64,000 nucleotides of DNA from Vreelandella alkaliphila (GCF_016107625.1 NZ_JABASV010000007.1:62001-126000); one strand, 5' to 3'; counted from the first letter of the stretch, positions 9,397-18,987 are shown. The notes: generated from the sequence alone by a model not told the origin. A program made the numbers and translations.

Positions 9397-9508
9397 CCTT
9401 TCCCCTAGACCTAGATTAGTATCACTGGTTTTTTATGCGTGCTCTTTCCAATACTCCTTGCACCCAGTTTCTGCGGCCAAGGGGTTTGGGGGGGTGTCGA
9501 ATCAAAGG

Positions 9509-9534
9509 AAAGGGTTCGATGACCCTTTGTTTTT
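9509..9534 (+). terminator. Rho-independent terminator after cbpAM
   Basis: AAAGGGT and ACCCTTT form a 7-bp stem with a six-base loop, followed by GTTTTT and further T-rich sequence. It lies between cbpM and trxC and separates their transcription. Confidence 0.75.
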
Positions 9535-9584
9535 GTTGTTGTTGGATTCGCGCTGGTTTACGTGCAATTAGAAGGAGTCCTGCC

Positions 9585-10025
9585 ATGTACATAGTCTGCT
9601 CGTCCTGTGGTACTACCAATCGGATACCCGCCGAACGTCTTGACGATGCACCTATTTGTGGGCGATGCAAAGCTATATTGATGGCCGCCGAGCCTGTTGC
9701 CCTTAGCGATGCATTATTACCTAAATTTATCTCAGTTACAGAACTACCTGTACTCGTTGACTTCTGGGCCACTTGGTGTGGGCCATGTAAGGCGATGGCG
9801 CCCCATTTCGCCGCCAGCGCCCAACAGATGCCAGAGGTACGGTTTGTCAAAGTGGAAAGCGACGCTGCACCAGAAGCCTGCGCGATCTACAATATCCGTA
9901 GTATCCCAACACTGATCCTGTTTTATAAGGGCGTGGAGGTTGCGCGCCTCACTGGTGTAGTGTCTGCAGCTGAGCTTAAAACGTGGATTCAGCAGCAACT
10001 GAGTAAAGAAAGAAAGGGTCGTTAA
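9585..10025 (+). CDS. trxC: Thioredoxin 2 (zinc-containing)
   Basis: Cytoplasmic thiol-disulfide reductase with an extra N-terminal zinc-binding module. Residues 1-30 carry four cysteines (CSSC at 5/8 and CGRC at 25/28) that bind zinc; the thioredoxin domain has the redox motif WCGPC at 64-68 and the cis-proline loop SIPTLILF. The length of 146 residues matches TrxC. A longer in-frame reading starts upstream, but ATG 9585 has an excellent GAAGGAG and begins with the family's MYIVCSSCG, so it is preferred. It sits downstream of the cbpAM terminator and is probably an independent stress-linked gene (OxyR-controlled in E. coli; no site seen here). Confidence 0.95.
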   Translation: MYIVCSSCGTTNRIPAERLDDAPICGRCKAILMAAEPVALSDALLPKFISVTELPVLVDFWATWCGPCKAMAPHFAASAQQMPEVRFVKVESDAAPEACAIYNIRSIPTLILFYKGVEVARLTGVVSAAELKTWIQQQLSKERKGR

Positions 10026-10656
10026 TTCTGTGGGGCAGATGAGGACAGTGTTGGAATTGATTTAATATTGCTATGTATCATCAAAATTTGCGAATTGGCC
10101 AGCAAGTAATGACTTTCTTTCCACAACTAACACCGTTAAATTTATGAGATGTTCAGTTAACGTTGGTTAATGGAGGTCTTGAATGATATAACCTATTTTT
10201 ATAGAAAATTAACGAAATAGGGTGGTGTCACGTATAGGCGTAAGCTCCTTCATTCCTATGTCAATAATTCTTATAGACGCGTCAGCGTGAAAAATAGCTA
10301 CAGCGTGCTACTTATTAGATTTTTCGATTCAGTTTGATGCTGGTTTTATTTTGAGTATTTTGATGCTGCTATATATTATGTAACTAGGCCTAAGTTTTTT
10401 TATGTTGTTGAATATTTAAAATTACTTTATATGTTGATTTCGATTTTCTCTTGTGCGATTGTTTCTATGTCGCACCTTCGCTTGGATTAAATAAATTTTT
10501 TTAAACGGTTGTTAATTAATAACTATTGATAAATAAGTTGCAGGGGGTTAAAAGTGTCGATTGATAGAAAATGTTATATGATGTTAGTTCTATATTGCTG
10601 CTATGCTATAAATTGCTCGTTTAAGCCATGGGCTCGCCGGCAGAGGTATATAGCCG
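10026..10656. other. AT-rich gap of about 630 bp, nothing recognised
   Basis: No frame with start, ribosome site and plausible length was found, and no tRNA-like or terminator-like fold stands out. The sequence is AT-rich throughout, with a T-rich centre around 10370-10540. The promoter of the DUF488 gene should lie at its right end. Confidence 0.6.
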
Positions 10657-11085
10657 ATGTCTTATGAAATCATGCTCAAGCAAATATATGCGCCGATAGA
10701 GGCTTGTGACGGTACTCGTGTATTGGCTGATTTATGGCCTGGAAGCCTATCACGTCGCTTGCTTGCTCTAGATGAATGGTACCCGGAGATAGCACCTGCA
10801 TCTCAACTATGCCGTCAGTATCGTCAGCAAAAAATCAGTAAACCACTCTTTCTTGAGCGATACAGGAGTGAGCTGAAGGCGTGCCCTGATAAGCTACTGC
10901 CTTTAATGAGATTCGCACGCGCGGGGCGAGTGACCCTACTCACTGCCGCTCGTCAAATTGACGATTCCCACCTTTCGGTAATAAAAGAACTGACGCTATT
11001 AGCGCTTGCAGAGGAAGACGCGAGTGATCGTGAATTTTGCTCCTCTCCCTGCCTAGCGCACACGTTACCCACTTCCCAGCGTTAG
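10657..11085 (+). CDS. DUF488 (YeaO-like) family protein, paralogue 1
   Basis: A 142-residue protein of the DUF488/YeaO family, recognised by RVLADLWPGSLSR (family R-V-L-V-D-x-x-W-P-R-G) and EWYPEIAPASQL, then a C-terminal GRVTLLTAAR. The family has no established role; structures suggest a small alpha/beta domain. Compared with the second copy at 20613-20963, the motif Arg-Gly is changed to Gly-Ser and the C-terminus is about 25 residues longer with an irregular tail (CSSPCLAHT), so this copy may be diverging. It converges on a Yip1-family gene 83 bp away, as the other copy is also paired with one. Confidence 0.78.
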   Translation: MSYEIMLKQIYAPIEACDGTRVLADLWPGSLSRRLLALDEWYPEIAPASQLCRQYRQQKISKPLFLERYRSELKACPDKLLPLMRFARAGRVTLLTAARQIDDSHLSVIKELTLLALAEEDASDREFCSSPCLAHTLPTSQR

Positions 11086-11168
11086 GCCGTTTGCTTAACG
11101 CGTCATCATTTTGCTTGATGATGACTGGTTTAGTGCCCCTGTAGGCCAGTGCATCTAATGTTAATCGC

Positions 11169-11735
11169 TTAATAAGCCCAGATAACCGCAAACAAAATAC
11201 CCCATCCCAGAGCACTGGCAGCCATAATTGTGTAAGTGGCTGAGATAGTAGCAACATAAATTTCTTGCTGAGTACAGAGTGCTTGTAAGCCGTGGTAAAT
11301 CAAGCTGCAAGAGATGCCCAGCCCGCTGAGTATAATCACGACATTAAAAAATAAGTTGGGTACCAGGAGTGCCAACGACGAGGCAAATAAAGGCAGTGGT
11401 GCAAGCCCGGCAAGTAAATAGGCATCTTGATAGCTAATAGATAGCTCTTCAGTTCCATTGACTACAGCGTAGATTACCCACCCGATAACGAAAAAACTCA
11501 ATATCTCTGCAAGGAAAATAATGGTGGTGATAAAACGCCACTCTCGGTCAGCAAAGCCCACCATAAATGTATCGCCGTAATGGTTGCCCGCATAATAGAG
11601 CATTACTGGCGGTAAGAGCGACATGGGTAAAACCACCAGCCACGCTAGTAAAGGAATGGAGGGGCAGGAAGTCTGTAACTCTTTCCAGCCTTCACGATGA
11701 TTAAATGGTAATTTGAGAAAAGTGAGTGCTCTCAT
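11169..11735 (-). CDS. Yip1-family inner membrane protein, paralogue 1
   Basis: Integral membrane protein of 188 residues with five hydrophobic segments and an N-terminal cytoplasmic stretch (LPFNHREGWKEL), of the bacterial Yip1/DUF1282 type. It is strongly similar along its whole length to the product of 21033-21599: shared PMSLLPPVMLYYAG, FADRxWRFITTI and SCSLxYHGLQALC. The function is unknown. The ATG at 11735 has AAGGAG upstream. Between it and the divergent MarR gene is a palindromic element (11774-11790) that recurs upstream of the second copy, so the two are likely co-regulated. Confidence 0.82.
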   Translation of the reverse strand: MRALTFLKLPFNHREGWKELQTSCPSIPLLAWLVVLPMSLLPPVMLYYAGNHYGDTFMVGFADREWRFITTIIFLAEILSFFVIGWVIYAVVNGTEELSISYQDAYLLAGLAPLPLFASSLALLVPNLFFNVVIILSGLGISCSLIYHGLQALCTQQEIYVATISATYTIMAASALGWGILFAVIWAY

Positions 11736-11773
11736 TCCAGGTCTCCTTGAAGGTGTAATTTCAATGATTATTT

Positions 11774-11790
11774 ATATCATGATGTGATAT
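11774..11790. promoter_or_regulatory. Operator-like palindrome, copy 1
   Basis: ATATCA and TGATAT are inverted around five bases in the intergenic region shared by the Yip1 gene and the divergent marR gene. Sixteen of 18 bases (11774-11791) recur at 21644-21661 upstream of the second Yip1 gene, at nearly the same distance from the start codon (39 and 45 bp). A MarR operator is the natural reading, but binding is inferred. Confidence 0.6.
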
Positions 11791-11861
11791 TGTGTTTTTT
11801 TAAAGACGCTATAAATTAGCGAGTCAGCCATAGTTGAGTATGTGGTAAACAGAGTTGGAAA

Positions 11862-12278
11862 ATGACTAAAAAACAAGCCCTTGATAAAAATGACTTTGAG
11901 CGGTTATCGCAATTTCGTTATCGATTACGTTGTTTTCTTCGCCAGAGTGAAGATATCTGTCGCCGCTATGGGCTGACGCCATTGCAGTATCAATTACTGC
12001 TACATCTTCGTGGCTTCCATGGCAGAGATTGGGCAACGGTAGGGGAACTTGCTGAGCGGCTTCAATCAAAACATCATGGAGTGGTGGCGCTAGTCGACCG
12101 CTGTGAGCAACTATCGTTGGTTGTGCGGCGGCAAGGGCGTGAGGATCGTCGTCAAATAGAAGTGCATTTATTGGAAGAGGGCGTGAATCGGGTGACGCAG
12201 ATTGCTGAAGCTCATCAACCTGAATTGCGTCATTTGCAGGAAGAGACGCCATTTCCTGGCTGGAATACGTCCACTTAA
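11862..12278 (+). CDS. MarR-family transcriptional regulator
   Basis: A 138-residue winged-helix protein of the MarR family: YGLTPLQYQLLLHLRG (helices 1-2), TVGELAERLQSKHHGVVALVDRCEQLSLVVRRQG (recognition helix and wing, about residues 55-95), DRRQIEVHLLEEG. MarR proteins bind as dimers to short palindromes, often in the divergent promoter of the gene they control. The neighbour across a 126-bp divergent gap is the Yip1 gene, with a palindrome in between. The ligand is unknown; no cysteine pair marks it as a redox sensor. Confidence 0.88.
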   Translation: MTKKQALDKNDFERLSQFRYRLRCFLRQSEDICRRYGLTPLQYQLLLHLRGFHGRDWATVGELAERLQSKHHGVVALVDRCEQLSLVVRRQGREDRRQIEVHLLEEGVNRVTQIAEAHQPELRHLQEETPFPGWNTST

Positions 12279-12406
12279 TGTAGAACTTAGAAGGTTTAAA
12301 ATAGCCAGTATACATTCCGTACCCTTGTCAGAAATGATAGGGGCGATTGCCGTGTATAGCTCTTAAGTGTGCTGTATGGCATTTCGGTTAGTTGCTGAAC
12401 AGTAGA

Positions 12407-12441
12407 GGCACTGTCCGAATCCAATCGACGCGAACAGTGCC
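12407..12441 (-). terminator. Inverted repeat after narK1
   Basis: GGCACTGT and ACAGTGCC are separated by 19 bases, 21 bp past the narK1 stop. No T-run follows, so it may be a 3'-end stabilising hairpin or not a terminator. Confidence 0.4.
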
Positions 12442-12461
12442 GTGATGCTACAGGTGATTCT

Positions 12462-13955
12462 TTAGTGCTTGGCACTCTGTAAAGCCTGTTCTTCGATGTC
12501 TCTATCAACAGAAGAGACGTAGTACTCGTCATCGAAAGCGCCTTCTGGCTCCTTGAGCCACACCAAGCAGATAACCCAACTGATGAAAGCGCCGGTGGCG
12601 ATGATGTAGAAGAACTGCGATGGAGTGACAAATGTAAAGATGGTTAGGTACACCACCGCGCCAACATTACCGTAAGCGCCGGCCATTCCGGATATCTGCC
12701 CAGTGATGCGGCGCTTGATGGAGGGAATGATACCGAAGGTTGCTCCCTCGGCCCCTTGCACGAATATCGAGGTGCCGATGGTCACCGCAATGGCCAGAAT
12801 CAGTGGCCAACTTGAATTGAGCAAAGCCATCAGTAAGAACCCAACGCTAATGCCAAACATGTAGCACAGCATTACAAAACGCCGGTTGCCCATGCGGTCG
12901 GAAACCATGCCGCCCATGGGGCGCGCCACCAGATTGACGAACGCGAATGACGCAGCAATCAGGCCAGCGGTAGCGGCATTCAGGCCCCAAGTCTCCTCAA
13001 AGAACATGGGCAGCATCGATACCACTGCGAGTTCAGCGCCAAAGTTGGCAAAATAGGTGCTGTTAAGCGCCGCCACACTGTTGAACGAGTACTTATCATC
13101 CTCCGGTACACCCTTACGCAGGATCGGTAGGTTGACTCGCAGTATCTGGACAATTTGATAGATGACGATAGCGATAATGGCTAGGTAAGCGATGGTCGCA
13201 CCGGTAACAGATAAGTAGCCCATATACTGAATACGCCAGACCAGAATGGCGAGTACGCCAACCAGTGGGATCGTCCAGATGATTAGCTTGATCATATCGC
13301 CCCAGGAACTCACTTCCATGGCAGCGGATTTGCGTGGCTTACGGTGAGCCTGAGCATCCGGGCCATCGGTAATCGCGAACCAGTAGTAAATACCGTAAGC
13401 GGCCATAACAATAGCACTCTGGGCGATTGCCCAGCGCCAGCCATCGGCGCCGCCGTACAAGCTTAGAGCGATGGTCGGCAGCGACATGGCCGCGACGGCG
13501 GAGCCGAAGTTACCCCAGCCAGCGTAGAAGCCTTCGGCGAAGCCGATGTCCTTGGGCTTGAACCACAGCGCCGTCATGTGGATACCGACCACGAAGCTGG
13601 CGCCAATCGAGCTCAGTACCAGGCGTGCCACTAGTAGCTGCGTCATGCTGTTACCGAAAGCAAACGCCAGCGCCGGTAGCGACATAGTGACCATGAGCAC
13701 CGAGAACACCCGTCGCGGGCCGAATCGATCCAGTGCCATACCAACGATGATACGCGCGGGAATCGTTAAGGCGACGTTGCAGATGGCGAACAGCTTGAGA
13801 TCATCCGTGGTTAGCCAGTCGACGCTCTTGAGCATGCTCGACGCGAGCGGCGCCATGTTGAACCACACGTAAAAGGTAATAAAGAAGGCAATCCAGGTCA
13901 GGTGCAAGGCCCGAATTTCGGGGCTGCGAAACTTGAATACAGCGGAAACTTTCAT
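12462..13955 (-). CDS. narK1: Nitrate/nitrite MFS transporter, NarK1 type
   Basis: Inner-membrane major facilitator of the nitrate/nitrite porter family, 497 residues with about 12 membrane helices. The start (EIRALHLTWIAFFITFYVWFN, in two parts) is typical of the NarK1/NasA branch, thought to be proton-nitrate symporters. The family's glycine-rich nitrate signature appears around FVVGIHMTALWF and GWGNFGSAVA in the N-half and GAYGNVGAVVYL in the C-half, and conserved Arg residues lie in helices 2 and 8 regions. A long loop between helices 6 and 7 explains the size. It is the last gene of a minus-strand set (narK2, usp, narK1). Symport is inferred from branch features. Confidence 0.9.
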   Translation of the reverse strand: MKVSAVFKFRSPEIRALHLTWIAFFITFYVWFNMAPLASSMLKSVDWLTTDDLKLFAICNVALTIPARIIVGMALDRFGPRRVFSVLMVTMSLPALAFAFGNSMTQLLVARLVLSSIGASFVVGIHMTALWFKPKDIGFAEGFYAGWGNFGSAVAAMSLPTIALSLYGGADGWRWAIAQSAIVMAAYGIYYWFAITDGPDAQAHRKPRKSAAMEVSSWGDMIKLIIWTIPLVGVLAILVWRIQYMGYLSVTGATIAYLAIIAIVIYQIVQILRVNLPILRKGVPEDDKYSFNSVAALNSTYFANFGAELAVVSMLPMFFEETWGLNAATAGLIAASFAFVNLVARPMGGMVSDRMGNRRFVMLCYMFGISVGFLLMALLNSSWPLILAIAVTIGTSIFVQGAEGATFGIIPSIKRRITGQISGMAGAYGNVGAVVYLTIFTFVTPSQFFYIIATGAFISWVICLVWLKEPEGAFDDEYYVSSVDRDIEEQALQSAKH

Positions 13956-14011
13956 GGTCGTATCGTCCTGTGTCCCAAATGTGGTCTATGCCAAAGGGAG
14001 GGAGAGGCTAC

Positions 14012-14470
14012 TCAAGGGCTGGGTAGGATCAATAAGGGACACTCGGCGCGCCGGGCCAGGAACGAACTGACGCTGCCAAAAGTCATGTAGTCGAGCTCAT
14101 CAACGAAGTAAGTCAATGACTTGGCGATGATGCCGCCATCCGGTTGATGGCTATGGCGGGCAATGACCAGTAGGTCAGGCGAGAGTTTGCGAGTAGCCTC
14201 AAGCAGCATCTTGCGTGCGTCACCCTCGGCGAGAAGCTGCTCGGCTTGAAAGCCCTCGCCGATAGCGAACGCCACACCCTCTTGAAGGTGCTGTTTAACC
14301 TCATCGTGCTCCTGCTGAAAAAGCACCTCGTTGTTATCGGTAGCGTCGAGTGGGTTTTCCACCACGCCGACGAGTATCAGCAGAGGTTGGTTACAGCGGA
14401 ACATATTGACGACCTGAGCAAGAGCCAGCTTGGCGTTTCGCGAACCGTCATAGGCGATCATGATTTTCAT
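14012..14470 (-). CDS. Universal stress protein, UspA family
   Basis: Single Usp domain of 152 residues: N-terminal MKIMIAYDGSRNAKLAL, then the C-terminal TFGSVSSFLARRAECPLLIL that corresponds to the ATP-binding G-x2-G-x9-G-(S/T) region. The middle glycine of that motif is not clear, so ATP binding is uncertain. The start at 14470 is chosen over an upstream in-frame one because GGAGGAC precedes it. It lies between the two narK genes on the same strand, an arrangement that suggests a role in anaerobic or nitrate-respiring cells. Confidence 0.9.
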   Translation of the reverse strand: MKIMIAYDGSRNAKLALAQVVNMFRCNQPLLILVGVVENPLDATDNNEVLFQQEHDEVKQHLQEGVAFAIGEGFQAEQLLAEGDARKMLLEATRKLSPDLLVIARHSHQPDGGIIAKSLTYFVDELDYMTFGSVSSFLARRAECPLLILPSP

Positions 14471-14505
14471 GGTGTCCTCCCGCATTGGGGTAGGGGGTAA
14501 AGACC

Positions 14506-14520
14506 CGGAGCTTGGCTCCG
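14506..14520 (-). terminator. Hairpin between narK2 and usp
   Basis: CGGAGC and GCTCCG pair across a three-base loop, followed on the minus strand by GGTCTTTACC. The short, stable stem with a weak T-stretch could attenuate read-through from narK2 into usp. Confidence 0.45.
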
Positions 14521-14562
14521 AGCGTAAAGAAGCAAGCCCTATTTAGGGGTTCTAAACGTAGC

Positions 14563-16155
14563 TCAGGGGTTCTTTACGTAGGCACTTTTGCGTAGATAGA
14601 ACCACCAGTTGATGACCAGGCAGATGGTGTAGAAGACCGCAAAGCCATACATGGCAAGTTCTGGTGTGCCGGCCTGGATTTGCTCGCCCATTACCCGCGG
14701 GGCGATGAAGGCGCCATAGGCAGCGACGGCAGAGGTCCAGCCAAGAACCGGGCCTTTCTGCTGCTGGTCGAAAATCACGCCGATGCTGCGGAAGGTAGAG
14801 CCGTTGCCGATACCACTGGCAGCGAATAACACGATGAATAGCAGCAGGAATAGCCAAAAGAATTGATTAGGATCAGTGGCGTTATAGGCCTGCATCATTA
14901 CGTAGCCAGTGGCGACAGAGGCGACCACCATGATCGCAGAGATTATTTGGGTAACGATGGAGCCGCCCACTTTGTCGGAGATCCATCCGCCCAGCGGACG
15001 GATCAGAGCGCCCACGAAGGGGCCTATCCAGGCCCAGGTTAAAGCGCTGGGCGCCTCTGGGTTGGCCACGCGAATCAGCGTGCCATCGGCAGTCGCTTCC
15101 ATCATGTTGCCGAAGATGACGTTGATAGAGAGCGGCAGGGCTGCAGAGAAGCCAATAAAGGAGCCGAAGGTCAGGATATAGAGAATGGTCATTGACCAAG
15201 TGTGCTTATTGGAAAATATCGCGAATTGCTTCTGGATATTGGGCTTGATATCGCCAGGAATCAGGCGCAACAACACCAGGGTTAGAACAATGGTTAGCGG
15301 CAAGGCAATCCACATATTAAGCCAGCCTAGAGCCAACATGCCGATAACCGCGGTCACCATGCCGACGCCGTAGAGGCCTAATATTTTGCTGAAAGCCGCC
15401 AGCGGCGAACCAGGGTTGGGCGTAATAGTGCGGAGATTATTCATGCCAAACCAACCGGCGAACGCTAATGGGATCAGAAATACAAGCCAGATAAAGCCAG
15501 CATTCTGGATCCAGGTATCAGTCCCTGCTTCGATCCGGCCGATCAACGTACCGCTAGCGCTTTGCAATTCCATTGGCGAACCGGCTATAGCGCCGAAAAT
15601 GCCGACGGTCATTACCAGTGGGATGACAATCTGCATGGTAGTGACGCCGAAATTACCGAGGCCTGCATTCATGCCCAGGGCGTAACCTTGCTGTTTGCTG
15701 GGATAAAAAGTGGAAATGTTGCTCATTGAACAAGCGAAGTTACCGCCACCGATACCGGACAGTAGCGCCAACGCCTGGAATACCCAAAACGGCGTGCCTG
15801 AGTTCATCAAGGCGATACCAGTGCCAGCAGCGGGGATCATCAATAGCGCGGTGGTCAGGAAGATAGTGTTACGCCCGCCAGCGATGCGGATCATGAACGA
15901 TGCTGGGATGCGCAGTGTGGCACCTGCTAGACCGGCAAGTGCCGTCAGTGAAAATAGCTGGTTAACCGTGAACGAAAAACCCAGGTTCTGCATTTGGGTG
16001 GTAATCATTCCCCACATCATCCAGACAGCGAATCCCATCAGCAGGCTGGGGATGGATATCCATAGATTGCGGTTGGCAATGTGCTTGCCTTCCTGTTCCC
16101 AGAATTGGGCGTCTTCGACATCCCACTTCTCAATGTCGGCATTTCTCTTGCTCAT
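14563..16155 (-). CDS. narK2: Nitrate/nitrite antiporter, NarK2 (E. coli NarK) type
   Basis: Major facilitator of 530 residues close in pattern to E. coli NarK: cytoplasmic start WDVEDAQFWEQEG, then IANRNLWISIPSLL, the conserved-arginine segment ATLRIPASFMI, the two glycine-rich nitrate signatures GGGNFACSMSNIS and FAASGIGNGSTF, and GMNAGLGNFGVTTMQ. This branch exchanges nitrate for nitrite. It is about 70 residues longer than E. coli NarK because of longer loops, for example around residues 205-230. ATG 16155 is preceded by AAGGGGAAA; the longer frame to 16227 lacks a ribosome site. Transcription probably starts in the gap after narL. Confidence 0.93.
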   Translation of the reverse strand: MSKRNADIEKWDVEDAQFWEQEGKHIANRNLWISIPSLLMGFAVWMMWGMITTQMQNLGFSFTVNQLFSLTALAGLAGATLRIPASFMIRIAGGRNTIFLTTALLMIPAAGTGIALMNSGTPFWVFQALALLSGIGGGNFACSMSNISTFYPSKQQGYALGMNAGLGNFGVTTMQIVIPLVMTVGIFGAIAGSPMELQSASGTLIGRIEAGTDTWIQNAGFIWLVFLIPLAFAGWFGMNNLRTITPNPGSPLAAFSKILGLYGVGMVTAVIGMLALGWLNMWIALPLTIVLTLVLLRLIPGDIKPNIQKQFAIFSNKHTWSMTILYILTFGSFIGFSAALPLSINVIFGNMMEATADGTLIRVANPEAPSALTWAWIGPFVGALIRPLGGWISDKVGGSIVTQIISAIMVVASVATGYVMMQAYNATDPNQFFWLFLLLFIVLFAASGIGNGSTFRSIGVIFDQQQKGPVLGWTSAVAAYGAFIAPRVMGEQIQAGTPELAMYGFAVFYTICLVINWWFYLRKSAYVKNP

Positions 16156-16250
16156 GGCGATTTCCCCTTGGCATCGAACCTTTCTGCATCTAGCAGTTAG
16201 AAAGCAAGATACGCTGGAGGAAGACATTGGGAAATAGGTGAAAATGACAT

Positions 16251-16287
16251 TAAAAACAGCGACATACCTCTTGAGAGGTAGTCGCTG
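16251..16287 (-). terminator. narXL terminator hairpin containing a NarL-type 7-2-7 palindrome
   Basis: Read on the minus strand, CAGCGAC-TACCTCT is followed by CA and the complementary arm ending GTCGCTG, then TTTTTA: a long stem with a U-tract about 105 bp past the narL stop. The central 16 bases (16265-16280) are TACCTCT-TG-AGAGGTA, an exact match to the NarL/NarP 7-2-7 consensus (TACYYMT with its inverse, two-base spacer). The site is about 110 bp upstream of the narK2 start. Both roles are possible. Confidence 0.7.
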
Positions 16288-16393
16288 AAAAGCCTCGATT
16301 CGTTGATTTTAAAGAGAAAAAATCGACAGGGGGTAAAGGCGGGTCAGGGCAGAAGTACTCTGTGAGTCTTTGGAGGTAACCACACAGAATCGA

Positions 16394-17062
16394 CTAGTGA
16401 TCGATACCTTCTTGGACTGCCCAGACGGCGGCTTCGACACGGGAGCGTAAGTTGAGCTTTTTGAGCAGATGCTTGACGTGAACCTTGACCGTGCCTTCGG
16501 TAATATCCAGCTTGCGCGCGATGAGCTTGTTGGAGAGTCCGCTAGCAAGCTGTTGTAGAATTTCGCGTTCACGCTGCGTCAGACTATGAATATCCGGAGT
16601 GGTGGGGGCATTGCGCTGATTACGCAGCGCTTCAGCGAGTAGGGCGGTTAGACTTTCGCTGATGACCATGCGTCCCAAAGCAGCTTGACGCAGCTGGCGC
16701 ACCATGTCTTCAGGCTCCATATCCTTTAGCAGATAACCGTCGGCACCGTTGCGCAGCGCCGCGACCACATCATCCTCATGGTCGGAAACAGTGAACATCA
16801 CCACACGGCCGCTATAGTTGGCTTCCCGTAGGCGGCGCAAGGCTTCTAAGCCATTAACGCCCGGCATGTTTAAATCCAGTAAAACCAAGTCAGGCTCCAG
16901 TTTGAGAGCCAGTGCAATGCCCTCTTCAGGGTCGCCCGTCTCGCCAACCAGTTCAAGATCGTCCTCTAGTTCAAGCAACTGGGCGACGCCACGCCTCAGT
17001 AGCGGGTGGTCATCAATAATCATTAGAGTGGCGGGTGTATCGTTGGCAGTGGTCAGCGTCAT
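16394..17062 (-). CDS. narL: Nitrate/nitrite response regulator NarL
   Basis: Two-component response regulator of 222 residues. The receiver domain (about 12-130) has the acidic pair DD at 17-18, the phosphoacceptor Asp63 in [10 protein letters not shown], and a Lys near residue 113 in [11 protein letters not shown]. The C-terminal LuxR/FixJ helix-turn-helix (about 155-215) contains [25 protein letters not shown] in parts. The start overlaps the narX stop by one base (TAATG), so the two are translationally coupled. It should activate narK and narG operons in nitrate. Confidence 0.95.
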   Translation of the reverse strand: MTLTTANDTPATLMIIDDHPLLRRGVAQLLELEDDLELVGETGDPEEGIALALKLEPDLVLLDLNMPGVNGLEALRRLREANYSGRVVMFTVSDHEDDVVAALRNGADGYLLKDMEPEDMVRQLRQAALGRMVISESLTALLAEALRNQRNAPTTPDIHSLTQREREILQQLASGLSNKLIARKLDITEGTVKVHVKHLLKKLNLRSRVEAAVWAVQEGIDH

Positions 17063-18960
17063 TAAGAAGCCCCTGTACCTAAGTGAGAGTCTGAGGCAGC
17101 CGTAACAGGCTGCTGCTGAATTAATCGTGCAGTCAACGGGGTGAAGGCTATCTCAATGCTGGCTCCCCCAGCGGGGCGATTGGTGATACTCAGCTCCCCG
17201 TTCAGGGTAGTGGTTCGGTCGCGAATGATCACCAAACCGTAGTGCATAGGCGGCGAGCTATCGTCTTCCAGGCCGATACCATCATCCTCAATACGCACTA
17301 ACAGGCGAGCATCGGCGAAATGCACAGTGACCCCAGCCCAGTGGGCTTGGGCGTGCTTGTGGGTATTAGCCAGCGCCTCGCGAATGATCTGCAGCACGTG
17401 AATTTCTTCATTGGGATTAAGTAGGTAAGGCGGCACATCGTAGTCAAGCTCAACCGTTATCTCCATGCGCTGGCTAAACTCTTCGATGGTTTGGCGTAAG
17501 GCAAATTGCAGCCCTGGCCCCTCTAGTTTGAGCCGGAAGGTAGTAAGCAGTTCACGCAGTTGACGATAGGCGCTGTTTAAACCGGTACGCAGCTCGTCGA
17601 ATACCGCAGACTGCATCTCTCGAGAGGCTTCTTTTTGCTGCATACGTTCGAGTCGCGCCACCTGCATCTTTAGATAAGAGAGCGATTGGGCTAGCGAGTC
17701 GTGAAGTTCGCGGGCAATGATGGTCCGCTCGTTGATCAGCGTGACGTGCTGCTGCTCCTCGATACGCCGCTGCAGGTACACCGCCGTGGCCAACTGATCG
17801 GCTAACATGGTGAGCAACCGACGGGTGCTATCGTTGAGCCGCTCCTGGTGATACCACACTTCCAGGGTGCCAAGCAGCGTGTCGCCGACGCTGATAGGTA
17901 GCAGTAAACATTGGGACTGGTTATTGGACACCATCTCCAAGGGGCGGGGATCAATCAGGCAGGCGTGGCACTCCTGGTCACGGCAATACTCTGGCCGGGT
18001 ACGTGAGTGGGTTTCCAAAACCGGCATTTCCCGTTGGTCGAAAGGATCGTTGAGGGAAAGCCGAATCGGCCCGATATCCAGCAGGTTTTCCAGTTCGCGC
18101 AGCATAGGTGCTGCGCTAGAGCAAAGGTCGTTACCGCCGCCATACAGTGAACGGCTGGCATCATGCATTACTCGCAGCGCCTGATTGCTGCGCTCAAGCT
18201 CCTGTTTCTTGCGCGATACCTTGTCTTCCAATGCGGCGTAGCTGGTTGCCAGCTCGGCAGACATCTTATTAAAGGTGTGGCCCAGCAAAGCCAGCTCATC
18301 ACTGCCGCGTAGCTCTGAGCGTGGCTTGAAATTACGTTGCGCCGCCTCGCGGGCAAGCACCATCAACTGGCGCAGCGGCACTACCAGGTTATGGCGAACA
18401 TCGTAAAGGGCTATCGAAACCACGATAGCGATCAGCACCAGAAAAAGCAGTTGCATCATCCCCAGTAGCCGCACCTTAGCCTCGGTGCTCTGCTCCAGAT
18501 AGGTCACTAGCACTTCAATGTCACTGACCATCTCAACGATCATCATTTCTAGCGTAGCGAGGTCTAGCGCCGTGGCAGCGGCCGGAGCCTCTAGTGCCGG
18601 GCGAAGCGAGTGTTGCCAGTAGCTCTGAAGTTTTTCCAGTTGGCGGCGGCGCTCATGACGATCATCAATGGGGATCGTTTGTTGTAGCGTTGTGCCATAC
18701 AAGCGTTGATCGAAGCTCGAAATCAGTCCTTCGAGCTGTTCTGCGCTTGTCTCCTCTGGAGCATACTCCAGGCGTTGCAAGGCTCCCATAATCTGATAGG
18801 CATTCATGCGTAATGAGCCAGCGACATTAATCGCGGCAGCATCGCCACGGCTGCTGTTAGACATTGTCATAGTCAGGGTGATACTGATGAGCGCCATCCC
18901 GCTAATGGCAAGCAGGGACGCAATGATGCGAGCAACCAGGGAGCGCTGAAGTAATTTCAT
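17062..18960 (-). CDS. narX: Nitrate/nitrite sensor histidine kinase NarX
   Basis: Membrane-bound sensor kinase of 632 residues partnered with NarL. Membrane segments at about 11-32 and 166-187 flank a periplasmic sensor with the nitrate-binding P-box [18 protein letters not shown] at about 39-56. A HAMP linker follows (188-240), then a central module with cysteines at 326, 331 and 334 (CRDQECHAC), and a HisKA_3 kinase core with His420 in [12 protein letters not shown] and ATPase motifs DDGIGL and [10 protein letters not shown]. It is the promoter-proximal gene of narXL. A NarL-like heptamer is just upstream (18981-18987). Confidence 0.95.
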   Translation of the reverse strand: MKLLQRSLVARIIASLLAISGMALISITLTMTMSNSSRGDAAAINVAGSLRMNAYQIMGALQRLEYAPEETSAEQLEGLISSFDQRLYGTTLQQTIPIDDRHERRRQLEKLQSYWQHSLRPALEAPAAATALDLATLEMMIVEMVSDIEVLVTYLEQSTEAKVRLLGMMQLLFLVLIAIVVSIALYDVRHNLVVPLRQLMVLAREAAQRNFKPRSELRGSDELALLGHTFNKMSAELATSYAALEDKVSRKKQELERSNQALRVMHDASRSLYGGGNDLCSSAAPMLRELENLLDIGPIRLSLNDPFDQREMPVLETHSRTRPEYCRDQECHACLIDPRPLEMVSNNQSQCLLLPISVGDTLLGTLEVWYHQERLNDSTRRLLTMLADQLATAVYLQRRIEEQQHVTLINERTIIARELHDSLAQSLSYLKMQVARLERMQQKEASREMQSAVFDELRTGLNSAYRQLRELLTTFRLKLEGPGLQFALRQTIEEFSQRMEITVELDYDVPPYLLNPNEEIHVLQIIREALANTHKHAQAHWAGVTVHFADARLLVRIEDDGIGLEDDSSPPMHYGLVIIRDRTTTLNGELSITNRPAGGASIEIAFTPLTARLIQQQPVTAASDSHLGTGAS

Positions 18961-18980
18961 GGCATTTCCGATAGCGCGAA

Positions 18981-18987
18981 AGAGGTA
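18981..18987. promoter_or_regulatory. Single NarL-like heptamer before narX
   Basis: AGAGGTA, the inverse of TACCTCT, lies 21 bp upstream of the narX start. It matches the heptamer consensus fully, but it stands alone and a 7-base match can occur by chance. Confidence 0.3.

Noticed and set aside
9435..9584. In-frame extension of trxC to an upstream start
   Set aside because: It crosses the intrinsic terminator at 9509-9534 and lacks homology, while ATG 9585 has a strong ribosome site and the family N-terminus.
16255..16393. FNR-like half-site in the narL-narK2 gap (TTGATTTT near 16301)
   Set aside because: Only one half resembles the consensus; the other half does not.
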